This document shows, in pieces, positions 50,614-59,098 of a stretch of 64,000 nt of DNA. Source of the DNA: Nocardia vaccinii NBRC 15922 (GTDB lineage Bacteria; Actinomycetota; Actinomycetes; Mycobacteriales; Mycobacteriaceae); the NCBI RefSeq assembly GCF_001613305.1, contig NZ_BDCC01000033.1, forward strand, positions 124,001 through 188,000, in the 5' to 3' direction. The stretch's first letter is position 1, and the number at the start of each line of letters is the position of its first letter. The notes below the pieces were generated by a model, which searched no databases, was not told the origin of the DNA, and saw nothing but the letters and a program-made list of their open reading frames with translations. A program made the position numbers and the translations under genes.

Positions 50614-51384
50614 ATGAACGGGCCCTACTCCTATAGCTGGGAGATCACCTACACCAGGTTCGACGGCACCAGCCGGGTTGATCGCGGTGGCGGACAATTC
50701 GGTTCGCCGGAGGAGGTCACCGGGCGCATCTGCCGCACCTATGTGGAGGTCGGCACCGCGCTGTTCGACATCATCTGCGACGATGTCACCGAACAGCACT
50801 ATCACGACGTGCTGGACGCGCGGGTGGAGGACCGCCCCGAGCCCGGGCAGCCGGTCGAGCGCATCGGCGCGGTGATATTCGATCATGAAGGCGTGGAGCG
50901 GATGTCGCTGACCGCGCGGGTGGTCTACCGCTCGGTGACCGCTGCCGAGGTCGAGGATTACCGCGCACAACTGGCCGAATGGGAGCGCCGCGATGCCGAA
51001 CGCCGCGCGCGCCGGGCCAAGGCCGCCGCCGAGGCCGGGCGGCCCAGCATCCAACCACTCGATCCGCGGTTACGCAGCCTCATCACCAATCTTCAGGTGG
51101 AGGCGGATACCGTCCGCGAGGAGATCTTCACTCCCGACCACTGTCGCGAACAGCTTGCGCTGGCCGAGAATACGGTGGCAGCGGCGATGGCGGCGCAAAC
51201 CGCCGCCGAGGCGGGCGGGAAGATCGCCGAGGCCGCACACGCTCGCGCGTACATTCAGCGCTGGCGTCCCCGCATCACTCGCTGGGCCAGCATGCTGGAG
51301 CTGACCACCGAGGCGTATATGGATGCCGCCGCGGTCGACGCCGAGGCGGAGCGGCTGTCGAATATTCCGCCTTCGGGGGTCTGA
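50614..51384 (+). CDS. Hypothetical protein with coiled-coil C-terminal half
   Basis: The 256-residue protein begins with a beta-rich domain (YSYSWEITYTRFDGTSRVDR; VIFDHEGVERMSLTARVVYR) and continues with a long alanine/glutamate-rich helical region (DYRAQLAEWERRDAERRARR; LALAENTVAAAMAAQTAAEA). GGGAGG lies 6 bases before ATG 50614. No signal peptide or membrane segment is visible. It resembles phage or element structural helpers only in composition. I do not recognise it. Confidence 0.7.
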   Translation: MNGPYSYSWEITYTRFDGTSRVDRGGGQFGSPEEVTGRICRTYVEVGTALFDIICDDVTEQHYHDVLDARVEDRPEPGQPVERIGAVIFDHEGVERMSLTARVVYRSVTAAEVEDYRAQLAEWERRDAERRARRAKAAAEAGRPSIQPLDPRLRSLITNLQVEADTVREEIFTPDHCREQLALAENTVAAAMAAQTAAEAGGKIAEAAHARAYIQRWRPRITRWASMLELTTEAYMDAAAVDAEAERLSNIPPSGV

Positions 51385-51467
51385 GAGCTCCCGCGGTTCG
51401 GCTTGCCGGGGTGGTGGCCGGCGGGAGACGCGCTATCCGGATGGTCGCGGAACTCGTTGTGCCCGTG

Positions 51468-51515
51468 CGTGATTGGGCCGGGCGATGGAAATGGGCTTCG
51501 ACCGGCCCAATCACG
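51468..51515. terminator. Hairpin between convergent genes
   Basis: CGTGATTGGGCCGG (51468-51481) and CCGGCCCAATCACG (51502-51515) are perfect 14-bp arms with a 20-nt loop. It lies between the coiled-coil protein gene and the convergent carbonic anhydrase gene and may end both transcripts. Confidence 0.6.
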
Positions 51516-51602
51516 TGGTCCGCCATCCCGCCGAAGTGCGGCGTCCGGCCGATAGGCAGGGGTGAACCGGGGATTCGCGGACTCGCCGGAGCGATGGCCG
51601 GA

Positions 51603-52100
51603 TCAGGCGTTGCTGAGCACCTCGGCGAGTTTTCCGGTGGCGACGTCGAAGACGAATCCGCGAATGTTGTCCTTGTGCAGGAGGAACGGGCTGGCGGTGA
51701 GGCGGGCGATGGATTGGCGAACGTCCTCGGCGAGATCGGTGAACGATTCGGCGGCCCAGCCCGGCTTGATGCCCGTCTCGTTCTGGATGGCGCGTTTGAA
51801 GTCGTCGTCGGTGAAGGTCAGCATGCCGCAGTCGGTGTGGTGGATCAGGATGATCTCCCGGGTGCCGAGCAGGCGTTGGCTGATGGCCAGCGACCGGATC
51901 TCGTCCTCGGTGACGACACCGCCGGCGTTCCGGATGACGTGGGATTCACCGAGTTTCAACCCGAGGATGGAGTAGACGTCGAGGCGGGCGTCCGTGCAGG
52001 CCAATACCGCGGTCTGCCGCGCGGGCGGCAAAGGCATTGGGCCGGTGAATGTTTCGGCGTAGCCGGCGTTGTTGGCGAGGTAATGGTCGGTGGCGGTCAT
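51603..52100 (-). CDS. Beta-class carbonic anhydrase
   Basis: The 165-residue protein has the beta-CA zinc ligands Cys35 (AVLACTDARLD, with the Asp-Arg dyad D37/R39), His88 and Cys91 (ILIHHTDCGMLTFTDDDF). It interconverts CO2 and bicarbonate in the cytoplasm. The short form resembles Rv1284-type enzymes. The TetR gene at 52163 lies 62 bp upstream on the same strand, so they may be cotranscribed. Confidence 0.94.
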   Translation of the reverse strand: MTATDHYLANNAGYAETFTGPMPLPPARQTAVLACTDARLDVYSILGLKLGESHVIRNAGGVVTEDEIRSLAISQRLLGTREIILIHHTDCGMLTFTDDDFKRAIQNETGIKPGWAAESFTDLAEDVRQSIARLTASPFLLHKDNIRGFVFDVATGKLAEVLSNA

Positions 52101-52162
52101 GGTGGAACCCTTTCGGTCGGTTCCGTTGTTGCCGACGGGTCATGAGCGCCGGGCATGCCCGG

Positions 52163-52747
52163 TCATCGTGCGGCGTCGGGCGAGTGCGGTGGGCGTAGGC
52201 CGTCCAGGACGATGGTGACGCGGTGGGCTCGGTCGGTGTCGTCGCGGGCGGGGTGGGCGTCGACGGCCAAGAGGGCGGCGGCGATGGCGTGGATGTCGGC
52301 GAGGTCGAGGTCGTCGCGGATGGCGCCCCCGGCTTGGGCCCGCTCCAGCAGGAGGGTGAGTTCGGCGTCCATCCGCCGACCGGCTTCGCGCATCTCCTCG
52401 GTACTTCCGGCCTGTTCGAAAACCGCTGCCATGGAACGGTTGTCGCGCGCGTTCGCAACGGTGGCGGTGAGAAAGGCGAGGAATGCTTCGCCGGGATCGT
52501 GCTCGGCTCGCAGTTGTTCCGCGAACTCGGTCAGCTCGCGCAGGCGGTCGGTGATGATCGCGGCGAAGAGGGCCTGTTTGGTGGGGAAGTGACGGTGCAC
52601 GGTGCCCTGGGCGACCTTCGCGCGACGGGCGATCTCGCGCAGATTCGCCTGCGGGCCCAGGTCGTCGAAGGCCGATCGAGCCGCGGCGAGGATCTTGGCG
52701 CGGTTGTCGCGCGCGTCGGCGCGCAGCGGGCGGTCGGTCACCGGCAC
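52163..52747 (-). CDS. TetR-family transcriptional regulator
   Basis: The 194-residue protein has the TetR head NRAKILAAARSAFDDLGPQA, then IARRAKVAQGTVHRHFPTKQ, with a C-terminal domain like that of TetR_C_33/SbtR types (MAAVFEQAGSTEEMREAGRR). Start is GTG 52747. It diverges from the NmrA-like gene at 52837 across a pair of identical 16-bp palindromes that it very probably binds. Confidence 0.92.
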   Translation of the reverse strand: MPVTDRPLRADARDNRAKILAAARSAFDDLGPQANLREIARRAKVAQGTVHRHFPTKQALFAAIITDRLRELTEFAEQLRAEHDPGEAFLAFLTATVANARDNRSMAAVFEQAGSTEEMREAGRRMDAELTLLLERAQAGGAIRDDLDLADIHAIAAALLAVDAHPARDDTDRAHRVTIVLDGLRPPHSPDAAR

Positions 52748-52763
52748 ATTCCGATCTGGTAAC

Positions 52764-52807
52764 CGGGTCAGTTGACCCGTATAGTTCCAAGCGGGTCAGT
52801 TGACCCG
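52764..52807. promoter_or_regulatory. Two identical 16-bp operators
   Basis: CGGGTCAGTTGACCCG occurs at 52764-52779 and again at 52792-52807, 28 bp apart. Each has 7-bp arms (CGGGTCA/TGACCCG). TATAGT (52780-52785) lies between them. The placement between a TetR gene and a divergent oxidoreductase marks them as its operator. Confidence 0.88.
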
Positions 52808-52836
52808 GTTTATTCTCGCAGATTACAGGAGCTCGT

Positions 52837-53706
52837 ATGTTTCTCGTGACCGGTGCCAGTGGTGAACTGTTCGGTCGACCCGTGCTGGATCGGTTGCGCC
52901 GCTTGGTTCCCGAGCCGGAAATCGTCGCCGGAACTCGTGACCCGGAGGCCGCGACCGCACTCGCTGAGAGTGGAGTTGCTCTGTGCCGCTTCGATTTCGA
53001 TGAACCCGACTCGATGGCGGCAGCGCTTGCCGGTGTGGCGGCCATACTGATCAACGGCACCAACTACGGCACTGCGACCGAACGCCGGAGTGCTCAGCAT
53101 GCCGCGGCGATCCGGGCCGCGGTGGCGGCGGGCGTGCCGCGCATCGTCTATGTGAGCTGGCCGGATCCGGAGCGATACGCACTGCCGATGATGGCCGACT
53201 TCGCGGCTTCGGAAGCGTTGCTGCGCAATGTGTCCGCCGACGCGACGATCCTGCGCACCACCTACGGACTGGCTCAGACGGTCGGGCGTGATGTGACGAC
53301 GGCGATCGCCGCCGGAATTCTCGCGGTCCCGGCCGGACGGGCGCGGACCGCACCGGCCCATATCGATGATCTCGCCGAGGCCGCCGCGCGGGTGCTCGCC
53401 ACGGACGGGCATCGCGGCCGGTGCTACACGCTCACCGCCGAGGATAGTATCGACTGGAACGACCTGGCGCGGTTGGCATCCACGATGGCCGGTTCGAGGA
53501 TCGAGTACCAGCCGGTCGAGGACGAGGAATTCTTGGCGGCGGTTGCCGGGCAGGGGATTCCGGACGGGTTGGCCCAGATTCTGGTCGAGGTGTACCGCGC
53601 GTTTCGGGGTGGCTGGACCGGGACGCCGACCGGTGACCTCGCCGAGATCTTGGGCCGTGCGCCACGCCCGGCTCTCGATGCCGTGACCTCGGTCGTCTCC
53701 GGCTGA
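52837..53706 (+). CDS. NmrA-like NAD(P)-binding protein
   Basis: The 289-residue atypical short-chain dehydrogenase has the nucleotide-binding start MFLVTGASGELFGRPVLDRL and a shortened active-site region (GVPRIVYVSWPDPERYALPM) as in NmrA/QOR2 proteins. RTAPAHIDDLAEAAARVLAT is conserved in the group. QOR2-like members reduce quinones with NADPH. The divergent TetR gene and the paired operators suggest induction by a small electrophile. Confidence 0.9.
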   Translation: MFLVTGASGELFGRPVLDRLRRLVPEPEIVAGTRDPEAATALAESGVALCRFDFDEPDSMAAALAGVAAILINGTNYGTATERRSAQHAAAIRAAVAAGVPRIVYVSWPDPERYALPMMADFAASEALLRNVSADATILRTTYGLAQTVGRDVTTAIAAGILAVPAGRARTAPAHIDDLAEAAARVLATDGHRGRCYTLTAEDSIDWNDLARLASTMAGSRIEYQPVEDEEFLAAVAGQGIPDGLAQILVEVYRAFRGGWTGTPTGDLAEILGRAPRPALDAVTSVVSG

Positions 53707-53821
53707 CGAGCGGCGCGTCACCGCGCTCGGGGATGTGCGGAGTGAACGGCGAGCCGCGTCGAACGGTGATGAGTCCGTATCGGTAGCTCGCGCGGTGGTA
53801 TCCGTCCACGGCAGCGAAATG

Positions 53822-53859
53822 GTTGTGCACAACTTGATTGTGTACTACATTGTTGGACG
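53822..53859 (+). promoter_or_regulatory. OhrR-type operator and leaderless promoter
   Basis: TTGTGC (53823-53828), a 17-bp spacer and TACATT (53846-53851) predict transcript start at about 53858-53859, the GTG of ohrR. The perfect palindrome GTTGTGCACAAC (53822-53833) covers the -35. AT-rich flanks (TTGATTGTGTACTACATTG) resemble OhrR boxes. Autorepression relieved by organic peroxide is expected. Confidence 0.65.
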
Positions 53860-54308
53860 TGACCGACCAACTCGCTCTGGATCAGCAGTTGTGCTTCGCG
53901 CTGTACTCGGCATCGCGGTCGATGACGGCGGTGTACCGGCCGAAGCTGGAGGCGCTGGGGCTGACCTATCCGCAGTATCTGGTGATGCTGGCACTGTGGG
54001 AGCGCAAGGACGGTCGCAGCGTCGGCGAGCTGTGTGCGGCGTTGGATTTGGATTCGGGAACGTTGTCGCCGCTGCTCAAGCGGCTCGAAGCGGCCAGTTT
54101 GGTGACGCGGAATCGTTCGACGGCCGATGAGCGCCGCGTCGAGATCCGCCTCACCGAGTCCGGTCGGCGGCTGCGCGCCAAGGCCTGCGGTCTTCCGGCC
54201 GAGATGGCCGAGGTCGCCGGAATGTCATCGGAAGAAGTTGGGACGCTGTACGAACTGCTACAGCGCCTCAACGGCGCATTGAGCGCCCATACCGCGAAGG
54301 AGAACTGA
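53859..54308 (+). CDS. ohrR: Organic hydroperoxide-sensing regulator OhrR
   Basis: The 149-residue MarR-family protein has the sensing Cys12 in LALDQQLCFALYSASRSMTA, the hallmark of OhrR, and the winged helix SVGELCAALDLDSGTLSPLL with STADERRVEIRLTESGRRLR. Oxidation of the N-terminal Cys by organic hydroperoxides releases it from DNA. The GTG start fits a leaderless transcript; no ribosome site is present. The ohr gene follows 1 bp after the stop codon. Confidence 0.94.
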   Translation: MTDQLALDQQLCFALYSASRSMTAVYRPKLEALGLTYPQYLVMLALWERKDGRSVGELCAALDLDSGTLSPLLKRLEAASLVTRNRSTADERRVEIRLTESGRRLRAKACGLPAEMAEVAGMSSEEVGTLYELLQRLNGALSAHTAKEN

Positions 54309-54309
54309 G

Positions 54310-54732
54310 ATGCAGGTCCTGTACACGGCGGAGGCGCTGTCCACCGGCGATGGCCGCAACGGCCAAACCCGCACCACCGACGGCAAAGTCGATGTGTCGC
54401 TGTCGATTCCGAAGGAGATGGGCGGCTCGGGGGAGGGCACCAACCCGGAGCAGCTCTTCGCCGCGGGCTACGCGGCGTGCTTCCACTCGGCCCTGCGTCT
54501 GGTCGGCGGCAAGGCCAAGGCGAATATCGATGACTCGGCCGTCGGCGCCCGGGTCGGCATCGGCTCCAACGACGCGGGCGGATTCGAGCTGGAGGTGACC
54601 CTCGAGGTCTCGCTCCCGCACCTGTCCCGCGAGCAGGCCCAGGAGCTGGCCGACACCGCCCACCAGGTTTGCCCGTACTCCAACGCCACCCGCGGCAATA
54701 TCGACGTCCGCGTGGTCGTCGCGGAGGACTGA
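54310..54732 (+). CDS. ohr: Organic hydroperoxide resistance protein Ohr
   Basis: The 140-residue OsmC/Ohr-fold thiol peroxidase has the two catalytic cysteines Cys57 (FAAGYAACFHSALRLVGG) and Cys121 (TAHQVCPYSNATRGNIDV), with an Arg/Glu network typical of Ohr. It reduces organic and fatty acid hydroperoxides using lipoylated partners. It is cotranscribed with ohrR and ends at a strong terminator. Confidence 0.95.
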   Translation: MQVLYTAEALSTGDGRNGQTRTTDGKVDVSLSIPKEMGGSGEGTNPEQLFAAGYAACFHSALRLVGGKAKANIDDSAVGARVGIGSNDAGGFELEVTLEVSLPHLSREQAQELADTAHQVCPYSNATRGNIDVRVVVAED

Positions 54733-54745
54733 TCCGCTGGATATT

Positions 54746-54776
54746 CGGGCCGCATCGTCTTGGACGATGCGGCCCG
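54746..54776 (+). terminator. Terminator of the ohrR-ohr operon
   Basis: CGGGCCGCATCGTC (54746-54759) and GACGATGCGGCCCG (54763-54776) form a perfect 14-bp stem with the tiny loop TTG, followed by TTGTCGTTGTGTC. Confidence 0.88.
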
Positions 54777-54897
54777 TTGTCGTTGTGTCACAGCGCTGAT
54801 GACCGTTGGTGCGCATCGTTGCACGAGCCGTGATGGGCGGGGCGATGTGTGCCGTTCAGAGCGGGGAGAACCTTGCGCGCACCGAAAAGTAAGCGCA

Positions 54898-54916
54898 CAC
54901 TTGGGCCATCCAAGTG
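54898..54916. promoter_or_regulatory. Candidate operator of the TetR-P450 operon
   Basis: CACTTGG and CCAAGTG are perfect 7-bp arms around GCCAT. The site ends 18 bp before the TetR start at 54935, a position suited to autorepression of the regulator and the P450 gene behind it. Confidence 0.7.
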
Positions 54917-54934
54917 AGTGATTGGGGGGAATTC

Positions 54935-55543
54935 GTGCCGGACAGCACGCGTGACCGCATCCTGAACGAGGCGCTGCGCTTGTTCGCGGAGCAGGGCTAT
55001 ACGGGAACCTCGGTCGCGTCGATCGAGGAGGCCGCGGGGCTTTCGCCGCGTTCGGGCGGTCTCTACACGCATTTCGGAACCAAGGAACAGGTGCTGTCCA
55101 CGGCGGTCGCGCGGGCGGTGGAGACGGCCGAGACCGGTTTCGCGCTGGCGCCGATGCTGTCGCTGGGCAACCTCGAGGCCGAACTGATGCTGATCGCGCG
55201 CGGATCGCTGGTGCTGCTGGACAACTGGCGCAATCTGATTCGGGTCATCATCACCGAGCACGACAAGTTCCCCGCGGTCATGTCCGAGGCGCGGGAGCGA
55301 TTGTTCGAACCCGCGCGCCGGTTCCTGGCCACCTGGCTGGCCGAGAAAGCCGCACCGGACACCCCCGACCGGGATTACGCGGCCATCACCGCTATCTGGC
55401 TCGGTGCGCTCGAAAATTATTGGGCCGCAACTCGTTTCTACGACGACCAGCCTTTCGGCATCGACGAGGACCGTTTCGTCGGGCAATGGGTCGCCACGCT
55501 GCACGCGGCGATCGGCGGACCGTCGCAATCACCTCTTCCGTGA
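54935..55543 (+). CDS. TetR-family regulator of the P450 operon
   Basis: The 202-residue protein has the TetR head DSTRDRILNEALRLFAEQGY, then EEAAGLSPRSGGLYTHFGTK. GTG 54935 is preferred to GTG 54914 because a GGGGGG stretch lies 5 bases upstream and 54914 falls inside the operator. The P450 gene begins 13 bp after its stop, so the two form an operon. Confidence 0.9.
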   Translation: MPDSTRDRILNEALRLFAEQGYTGTSVASIEEAAGLSPRSGGLYTHFGTKEQVLSTAVARAVETAETGFALAPMLSLGNLEAELMLIARGSLVLLDNWRNLIRVIITEHDKFPAVMSEARERLFEPARRFLATWLAEKAAPDTPDRDYAAITAIWLGALENYWAATRFYDDQPFGIDEDRFVGQWVATLHAAIGGPSQSPLP

Positions 55544-55556
55544 AATGGAGCCTGTC

Positions 55557-56801
55557 ATGGTCACCACCACCGAAATCTCGTTCGACCTCAACGACCCGGC
55601 GGTGATCGCCGACCCCTACCCGCACTACGCGTGGCTGCGGGAGCAGAAGCCGGTCTATCACTCGACCGATCCGGACCTGTGGATCCTCAGTCGCCGCGAC
55701 GACGTCGTGGCCGCCCTGCGCGATTCGGCCCGGTTGTCGTCCGATCCCGGTGCGGCCGCGGAATTCTCCGATAATCCGTTCAATCCGGGGTTGCGGATAC
55801 CGGGCGGGCTGGGGCGCATCCTCGAACGGGTGATGCCGGTCCGGACCCTGCTGACCTCCGATCCGCCGTATCACACTCGGCTGCGGAAGAAGGTCTCCCG
55901 GGCGTTCACTCCACGCCGGATCGCCGAGTGGGAGCACCGAATCGGCGAGATCGCCGAACGTCTGACCGACGATATGGTCACCGCCAGTACCGGGGGCGAG
56001 CCCGTCGACCTGGTGCGCGAACTCGCTTCGCCGCTGCCGACCATCGTCATCGCGGAGATGATGGGTATTCCCGAACACCAGCATCCGCAGTTCAAGCGAT
56101 GGTCGGACAACCTGATCAATGGCCTGCTCACCGACGGCAGTACCACCCGCATGCTGGTCAGCGCGGCGGGGATAGCAGGGTTCTTCGCTCGCATCGTCCG
56201 GGATCGCCGCCGTAACCCCGGTGGCGACCTGGTCAGTGTCCTCGTCACCCCCGACGCCGACGGCGAGGCGTTGAGCCTCGTCGAGTTGATCCAGTTCTGT
56301 GTGTTGTTACTGGTCGCGGGGAATGAGACCACCACGAACCTGGTGTCCAACGCAATGCTGGCGATGCTCGGCCGACCCAGCCTCTGGCAGCGGATCACCC
56401 ACGAGCCCGAGCTGGCGACCGCGGCAGTGGAGGAAGCGCTGCGCTTCGACAGTCCAGGTCAGGGGTTGCTGCGCATCACCTTGTCCGACATAACGTTTCA
56501 GGATACGACCATTCCCGCCGGCGCCAGAGTGCTGCCACTGGTCGGGTCCGCCAACCGCGATCCGCATCACTTCGACGACCCGGACGAATTCCGGCTGGAC
56601 CGAAACGTCAACGACCACATCGCTTTCGGCATCGGCATCCATTACTGCATCGGTAATTCACTGGCGCGCATCGAAGCCCGCCAAGCGCTGCAGGCTCTGG
56701 CCCGCCGCGCACCCCACCTCGCCCTGGCGGGCGCTCCGGCTCGAATTCCCAGCCCGGTTCTGCGAGGACTGCGAACCCTCCCGATCCGCATCCGAACCTG
56801 A
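55557..56801 (+). CDS. Cytochrome P450
   Basis: The 414-residue soluble bacterial P450 has the I-helix LLLVAGNETTTNLVSNAM, the ExxR motif EEALRFDSP and the heme loop FGIGIHYCIGNSLARIE with Cys364 as thiolate ligand. The I-helix has the normal acid-alcohol-like AGxET pattern. It needs a ferredoxin and reductase, which are not adjacent; the FprB-type protein at 29230 is distant. ATG 55557 with GGAG 6 bases upstream is preferred to ATG 55545. Substrate unknown; control by the preceding TetR is likely. Confidence 0.95.
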   Translation: MVTTTEISFDLNDPAVIADPYPHYAWLREQKPVYHSTDPDLWILSRRDDVVAALRDSARLSSDPGAAAEFSDNPFNPGLRIPGGLGRILERVMPVRTLLTSDPPYHTRLRKKVSRAFTPRRIAEWEHRIGEIAERLTDDMVTASTGGEPVDLVRELASPLPTIVIAEMMGIPEHQHPQFKRWSDNLINGLLTDGSTTRMLVSAAGIAGFFARIVRDRRRNPGGDLVSVLVTPDADGEALSLVELIQFCVLLLVAGNETTTNLVSNAMLAMLGRPSLWQRITHEPELATAAVEEALRFDSPGQGLLRITLSDITFQDTTIPAGARVLPLVGSANRDPHHFDDPDEFRLDRNVNDHIAFGIGIHYCIGNSLARIEARQALQALARRAPHLALAGAPARIPSPVLRGLRTLPIRIRT

Positions 56802-56864
56802 CCGGCGGTACGGGGGTGCTCCCGGGCTGCGGATCTCCGGCGGGAAAATGACATTCGAGCAGCG

Positions 56865-57488
56865 TCAGGTGATGCTGTCCGGGATGACGCGGTGCCAGAT
56901 TTCGGTGCAGGTGCGGGCGGTGGTGGGGAGTTGGTCGGGGGATTCGACGATGGTGCGGTAGAAGGTTCTCTCGGTCATCCAGCAGAGGGCTTGGGCCAGG
57001 GCGGGGGCGTCGGTGGGGGCGGGGCCGTCGGGGAGGCCGGCGCGGACGAGGATCAGGGTCAGGGCGTCGCGGCTGGTGGCGATGGCCTCGGTCCACAGGT
57101 CGCCGATTTCGGGGACGAGCGCGGAGTATTCGACGGCGGTGCGCATGACCGAACCGTGGTCGCGCCACATGCTTTCGGTGCCTTGTACGGCCAGGGCGAT
57201 GGCCTCGCGCGGGGGGAGATCGGTGTCGGCGGTCGGCACCAGGGCGGTGGACCGGAGCTGTTCGAGGGTGCGGGCCACGAGTGCGGTGAGGACCTCGTTC
57301 TTGGAGCCGAAGTAGAAGTACAACGAGCCGCGGGAGATGCCCGCGCCGCGAGCGATGTCCTCGACGGTCATGGCGTCGGGGCCGGGATCGGCCAGCAGGG
57401 ATTCCGCGGTGTCGAGGATGGCTTTCTCGCGCAGCTCGCCTTTGCGCAGGGTGTCGCGGTGTCGTCGGCGGGACGTACTGGTGGCCAT
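56865..57488 (-). CDS. TetR-family regulator (EthR-like)
   Basis: The 207-residue protein has an arginine-rich N-terminus, the TetR head EKAILDTAESLLADPGPDAM, then ARGAGISRGSLYFYFGSKNE, and the C-terminal pattern MWRDHGSVMRTAVEYSALVP, typical of the EthR/TetR_C_13-like group. It diverges from the SDR gene at 57565 (76-bp gap), its likely target. Confidence 0.92.
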   Translation of the reverse strand: MATSTSRRRHRDTLRKGELREKAILDTAESLLADPGPDAMTVEDIARGAGISRGSLYFYFGSKNEVLTALVARTLEQLRSTALVPTADTDLPPREAIALAVQGTESMWRDHGSVMRTAVEYSALVPEIGDLWTEAIATSRDALTLILVRAGLPDGPAPTDAPALAQALCWMTERTFYRTIVESPDQLPTTARTCTEIWHRVIPDSIT

Positions 57489-57564
57489 GCAGCCGAGGGT
57501 ACCGTCCCGAACGGGGTAATCTACGTCACGTGCAGAAAAATCAGCGCTGTGTAGACTTTGTGGC

Positions 57565-58413
57565 ATGGCGAAACTCTTTCTCATCACCGGTGTCAGCAGC
57601 GGGCTCGGTCGCGCCTTCGCCGCGGGTGCGCTCGAAGCAGGTCATCGTGTGTGCGGCACCGTGCGCAAGCCTGACGACGCGACCGCGTTCGAGGCGCTGG
57701 CACCGGGGCGGGCGTACGCGCGGCTGTTGGACGTCACCGACGAACAACAGGTGTTCGAAGTGGTCGCCGAGGTCGAGAACACGCTCGGCGGGATCGACGT
57801 AGTGATCGCCAACGCCGGATACGGCGTCGAGGGCGTGTTCGAGGAGACGCCGCTGTCGGTGTTGCGAGATCAGTTCGAGGTCAACGTCTTCGGGGCCGCG
57901 GCCACCATGCGCGCGGTACTGCCGGGGATGCGTGAGCGTCGCAGTGGGCACATTCTGGCCGTCACATCGATGGGCGGGCTGATGACGGTGCCGGGGCTGT
58001 CCGCGTACTGCGGCAGCAAATACGCTCTGGAGGGGATTCTCGAGACCGTCGGCAAGGAAGCGGCCGGATTCGGAATCCACGTCACCGCAATCGAACCCGG
58101 TTCGTTCCGCACCGATTGGGCGGGGCGGTCCATGATTCGCGCCGAACGCGCCATCGCCGACTACGACGAGTTGTTCGACCCGATCCGCACCGCGCGCCAG
58201 GCCGCGAGCGGCAACCAACTCGGCGATCCCGTCAAGGCCGCGACCGCGGTGCTGGCCGTTCTCGACGACCCGAATCCACCGGCGCACCTGCTGTTGGGTT
58301 CCGATGCCCTGCGTCTGGTCACCGCGGGCCGGGCCGCCGTCGACAAGGATATCGCGACCTGGGAAAACGTCACTCGCTCCACCGATTTCCCCGATGGAGC
58401 CCAAATCGGCTGA
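57565..58413 (+). CDS. Short-chain dehydrogenase/reductase
   Basis: The 282-residue classical SDR has the NAD(P) loop LFLITGVSSGLGRAFAAGAL, IDVVIANAGYGVEGVFEE and the catalytic YCGSKYALEGILETVGKE (Tyr/Lys) with Ser in ILAVTSMGGLMTVPGL. NADP is suggested by Arg in GTVRKPDD. TAGACT at 57552-57557 would start the transcript at about 57564-57565, so the ATG may be leaderless. The divergent EthR-like gene probably controls it. Confidence 0.93.
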   Translation: MAKLFLITGVSSGLGRAFAAGALEAGHRVCGTVRKPDDATAFEALAPGRAYARLLDVTDEQQVFEVVAEVENTLGGIDVVIANAGYGVEGVFEETPLSVLRDQFEVNVFGAAATMRAVLPGMRERRSGHILAVTSMGGLMTVPGLSAYCGSKYALEGILETVGKEAAGFGIHVTAIEPGSFRTDWAGRSMIRAERAIADYDELFDPIRTARQAASGNQLGDPVKAATAVLAVLDDPNPPAHLLLGSDALRLVTAGRAAVDKDIATWENVTRSTDFPDGAQIG

Positions 58414-58510
58414 GGTGTGTTGCAAGCGCGTCGTCGGCCGTTCGGCGCGCGGCCCGCGGAGTTCGCACACCGCCGGACTGGACACCAGGTCGTGAGCGTG
58501 TCGTGGGAAA

Positions 58511-58574
58511 CGTCGAGCCCACGCAGTCGGCAGGCGACCATCGGTCGAATCCTGTTGGCTGCGTGGGCTCGACG
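58511..58574. repeat. Long inverted repeat with 32-nt loop
   Basis: CGTCGAGCCCACGCAG (58511-58526) and CTGCGTGGGCTCGACG (58559-58574) are perfect 16-bp arms. It lies between the SDR gene and the convergent DoxX gene. It could be a shared terminator or the remains of a small mobile repeat; no T-run follows. Confidence 0.65.
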
Positions 58575-58631
58575 ACCTTACCCGCTATCGGGCGCCTTGC
58601 GGTCGGTGAAATCCTTCTCGGCGAACGGGAT

Positions 58632-59063
58632 TCAGAGCGCGGCGATGACGCAGGCGGCGATGAACAGGACCTGTAGCGCCGTACGTGCCGGGAGTGGAAC
58701 GGTTTTCAGGCCGACGTGGGCGCGCGCCGCGCGGACATTGGCCGGAAACATCAGCACGAGTAACGCCACGAGGCAGAATGCCGCGACGGGTGCGATCGGT
58801 GGGATGAGAAGACCTGTGGCACCGGCCAATTCGAGTATTCCGGTCAAGGTGACCAGATTGGCCGCGGCGGGTAGCCGCGGGGGAACCATCTCGATGAGGG
58901 CGTCGCGACGGGGCTGTAGGAAATGAGCGCTGGCGGTCAGGACGAACATTGCCGCGAGGCCGAGGCGGACGGCGTGCGGCCAGAAATCGAGCCGGCCCGG
59001 GAGTAGTAGACCGACCAGGCGGGCGATGCCGCTGACGACCACGAGGACGATGAAGGGTGCCAT
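58632..59063 (-). CDS. DoxX-family membrane protein
   Basis: The 143-residue protein has four membrane segments and the DoxX-type pattern RLGLAAMFVLTASAHFLQPR, LTGILELAGATGLLIPPIAP. Related proteins take part in redox or thiosulphate:quinone chemistry, but function here is unknown. Its promoter is well formed (TTGACA 59131-59126, 17-bp spacer, TAATCT 59108-59103) and carries two GTCTAGATT elements. The divergent TetR gene at 59160 is its likely regulator. Confidence 0.88.
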   Translation of the reverse strand: MAPFIVLVVVSGIARLVGLLLPGRLDFWPHAVRLGLAAMFVLTASAHFLQPRRDALIEMVPPRLPAAANLVTLTGILELAGATGLLIPPIAPVAAFCLVALLVLMFPANVRAARAHVGLKTVPLPARTALQVLFIAACVIAAL

Positions 59064-59098
59064 CAGGGTCTCCTGAGTAGCCGATGAATCTTGACGCC

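Noticed and set aside
48778..51054. 758-codon minus-strand frame opposite the ABC1 kinase and hypothetical genes
   Set aside because: The sense strand carries all ABC1 motifs; the antisense product is low-complexity His/Arg/Gln sequence.
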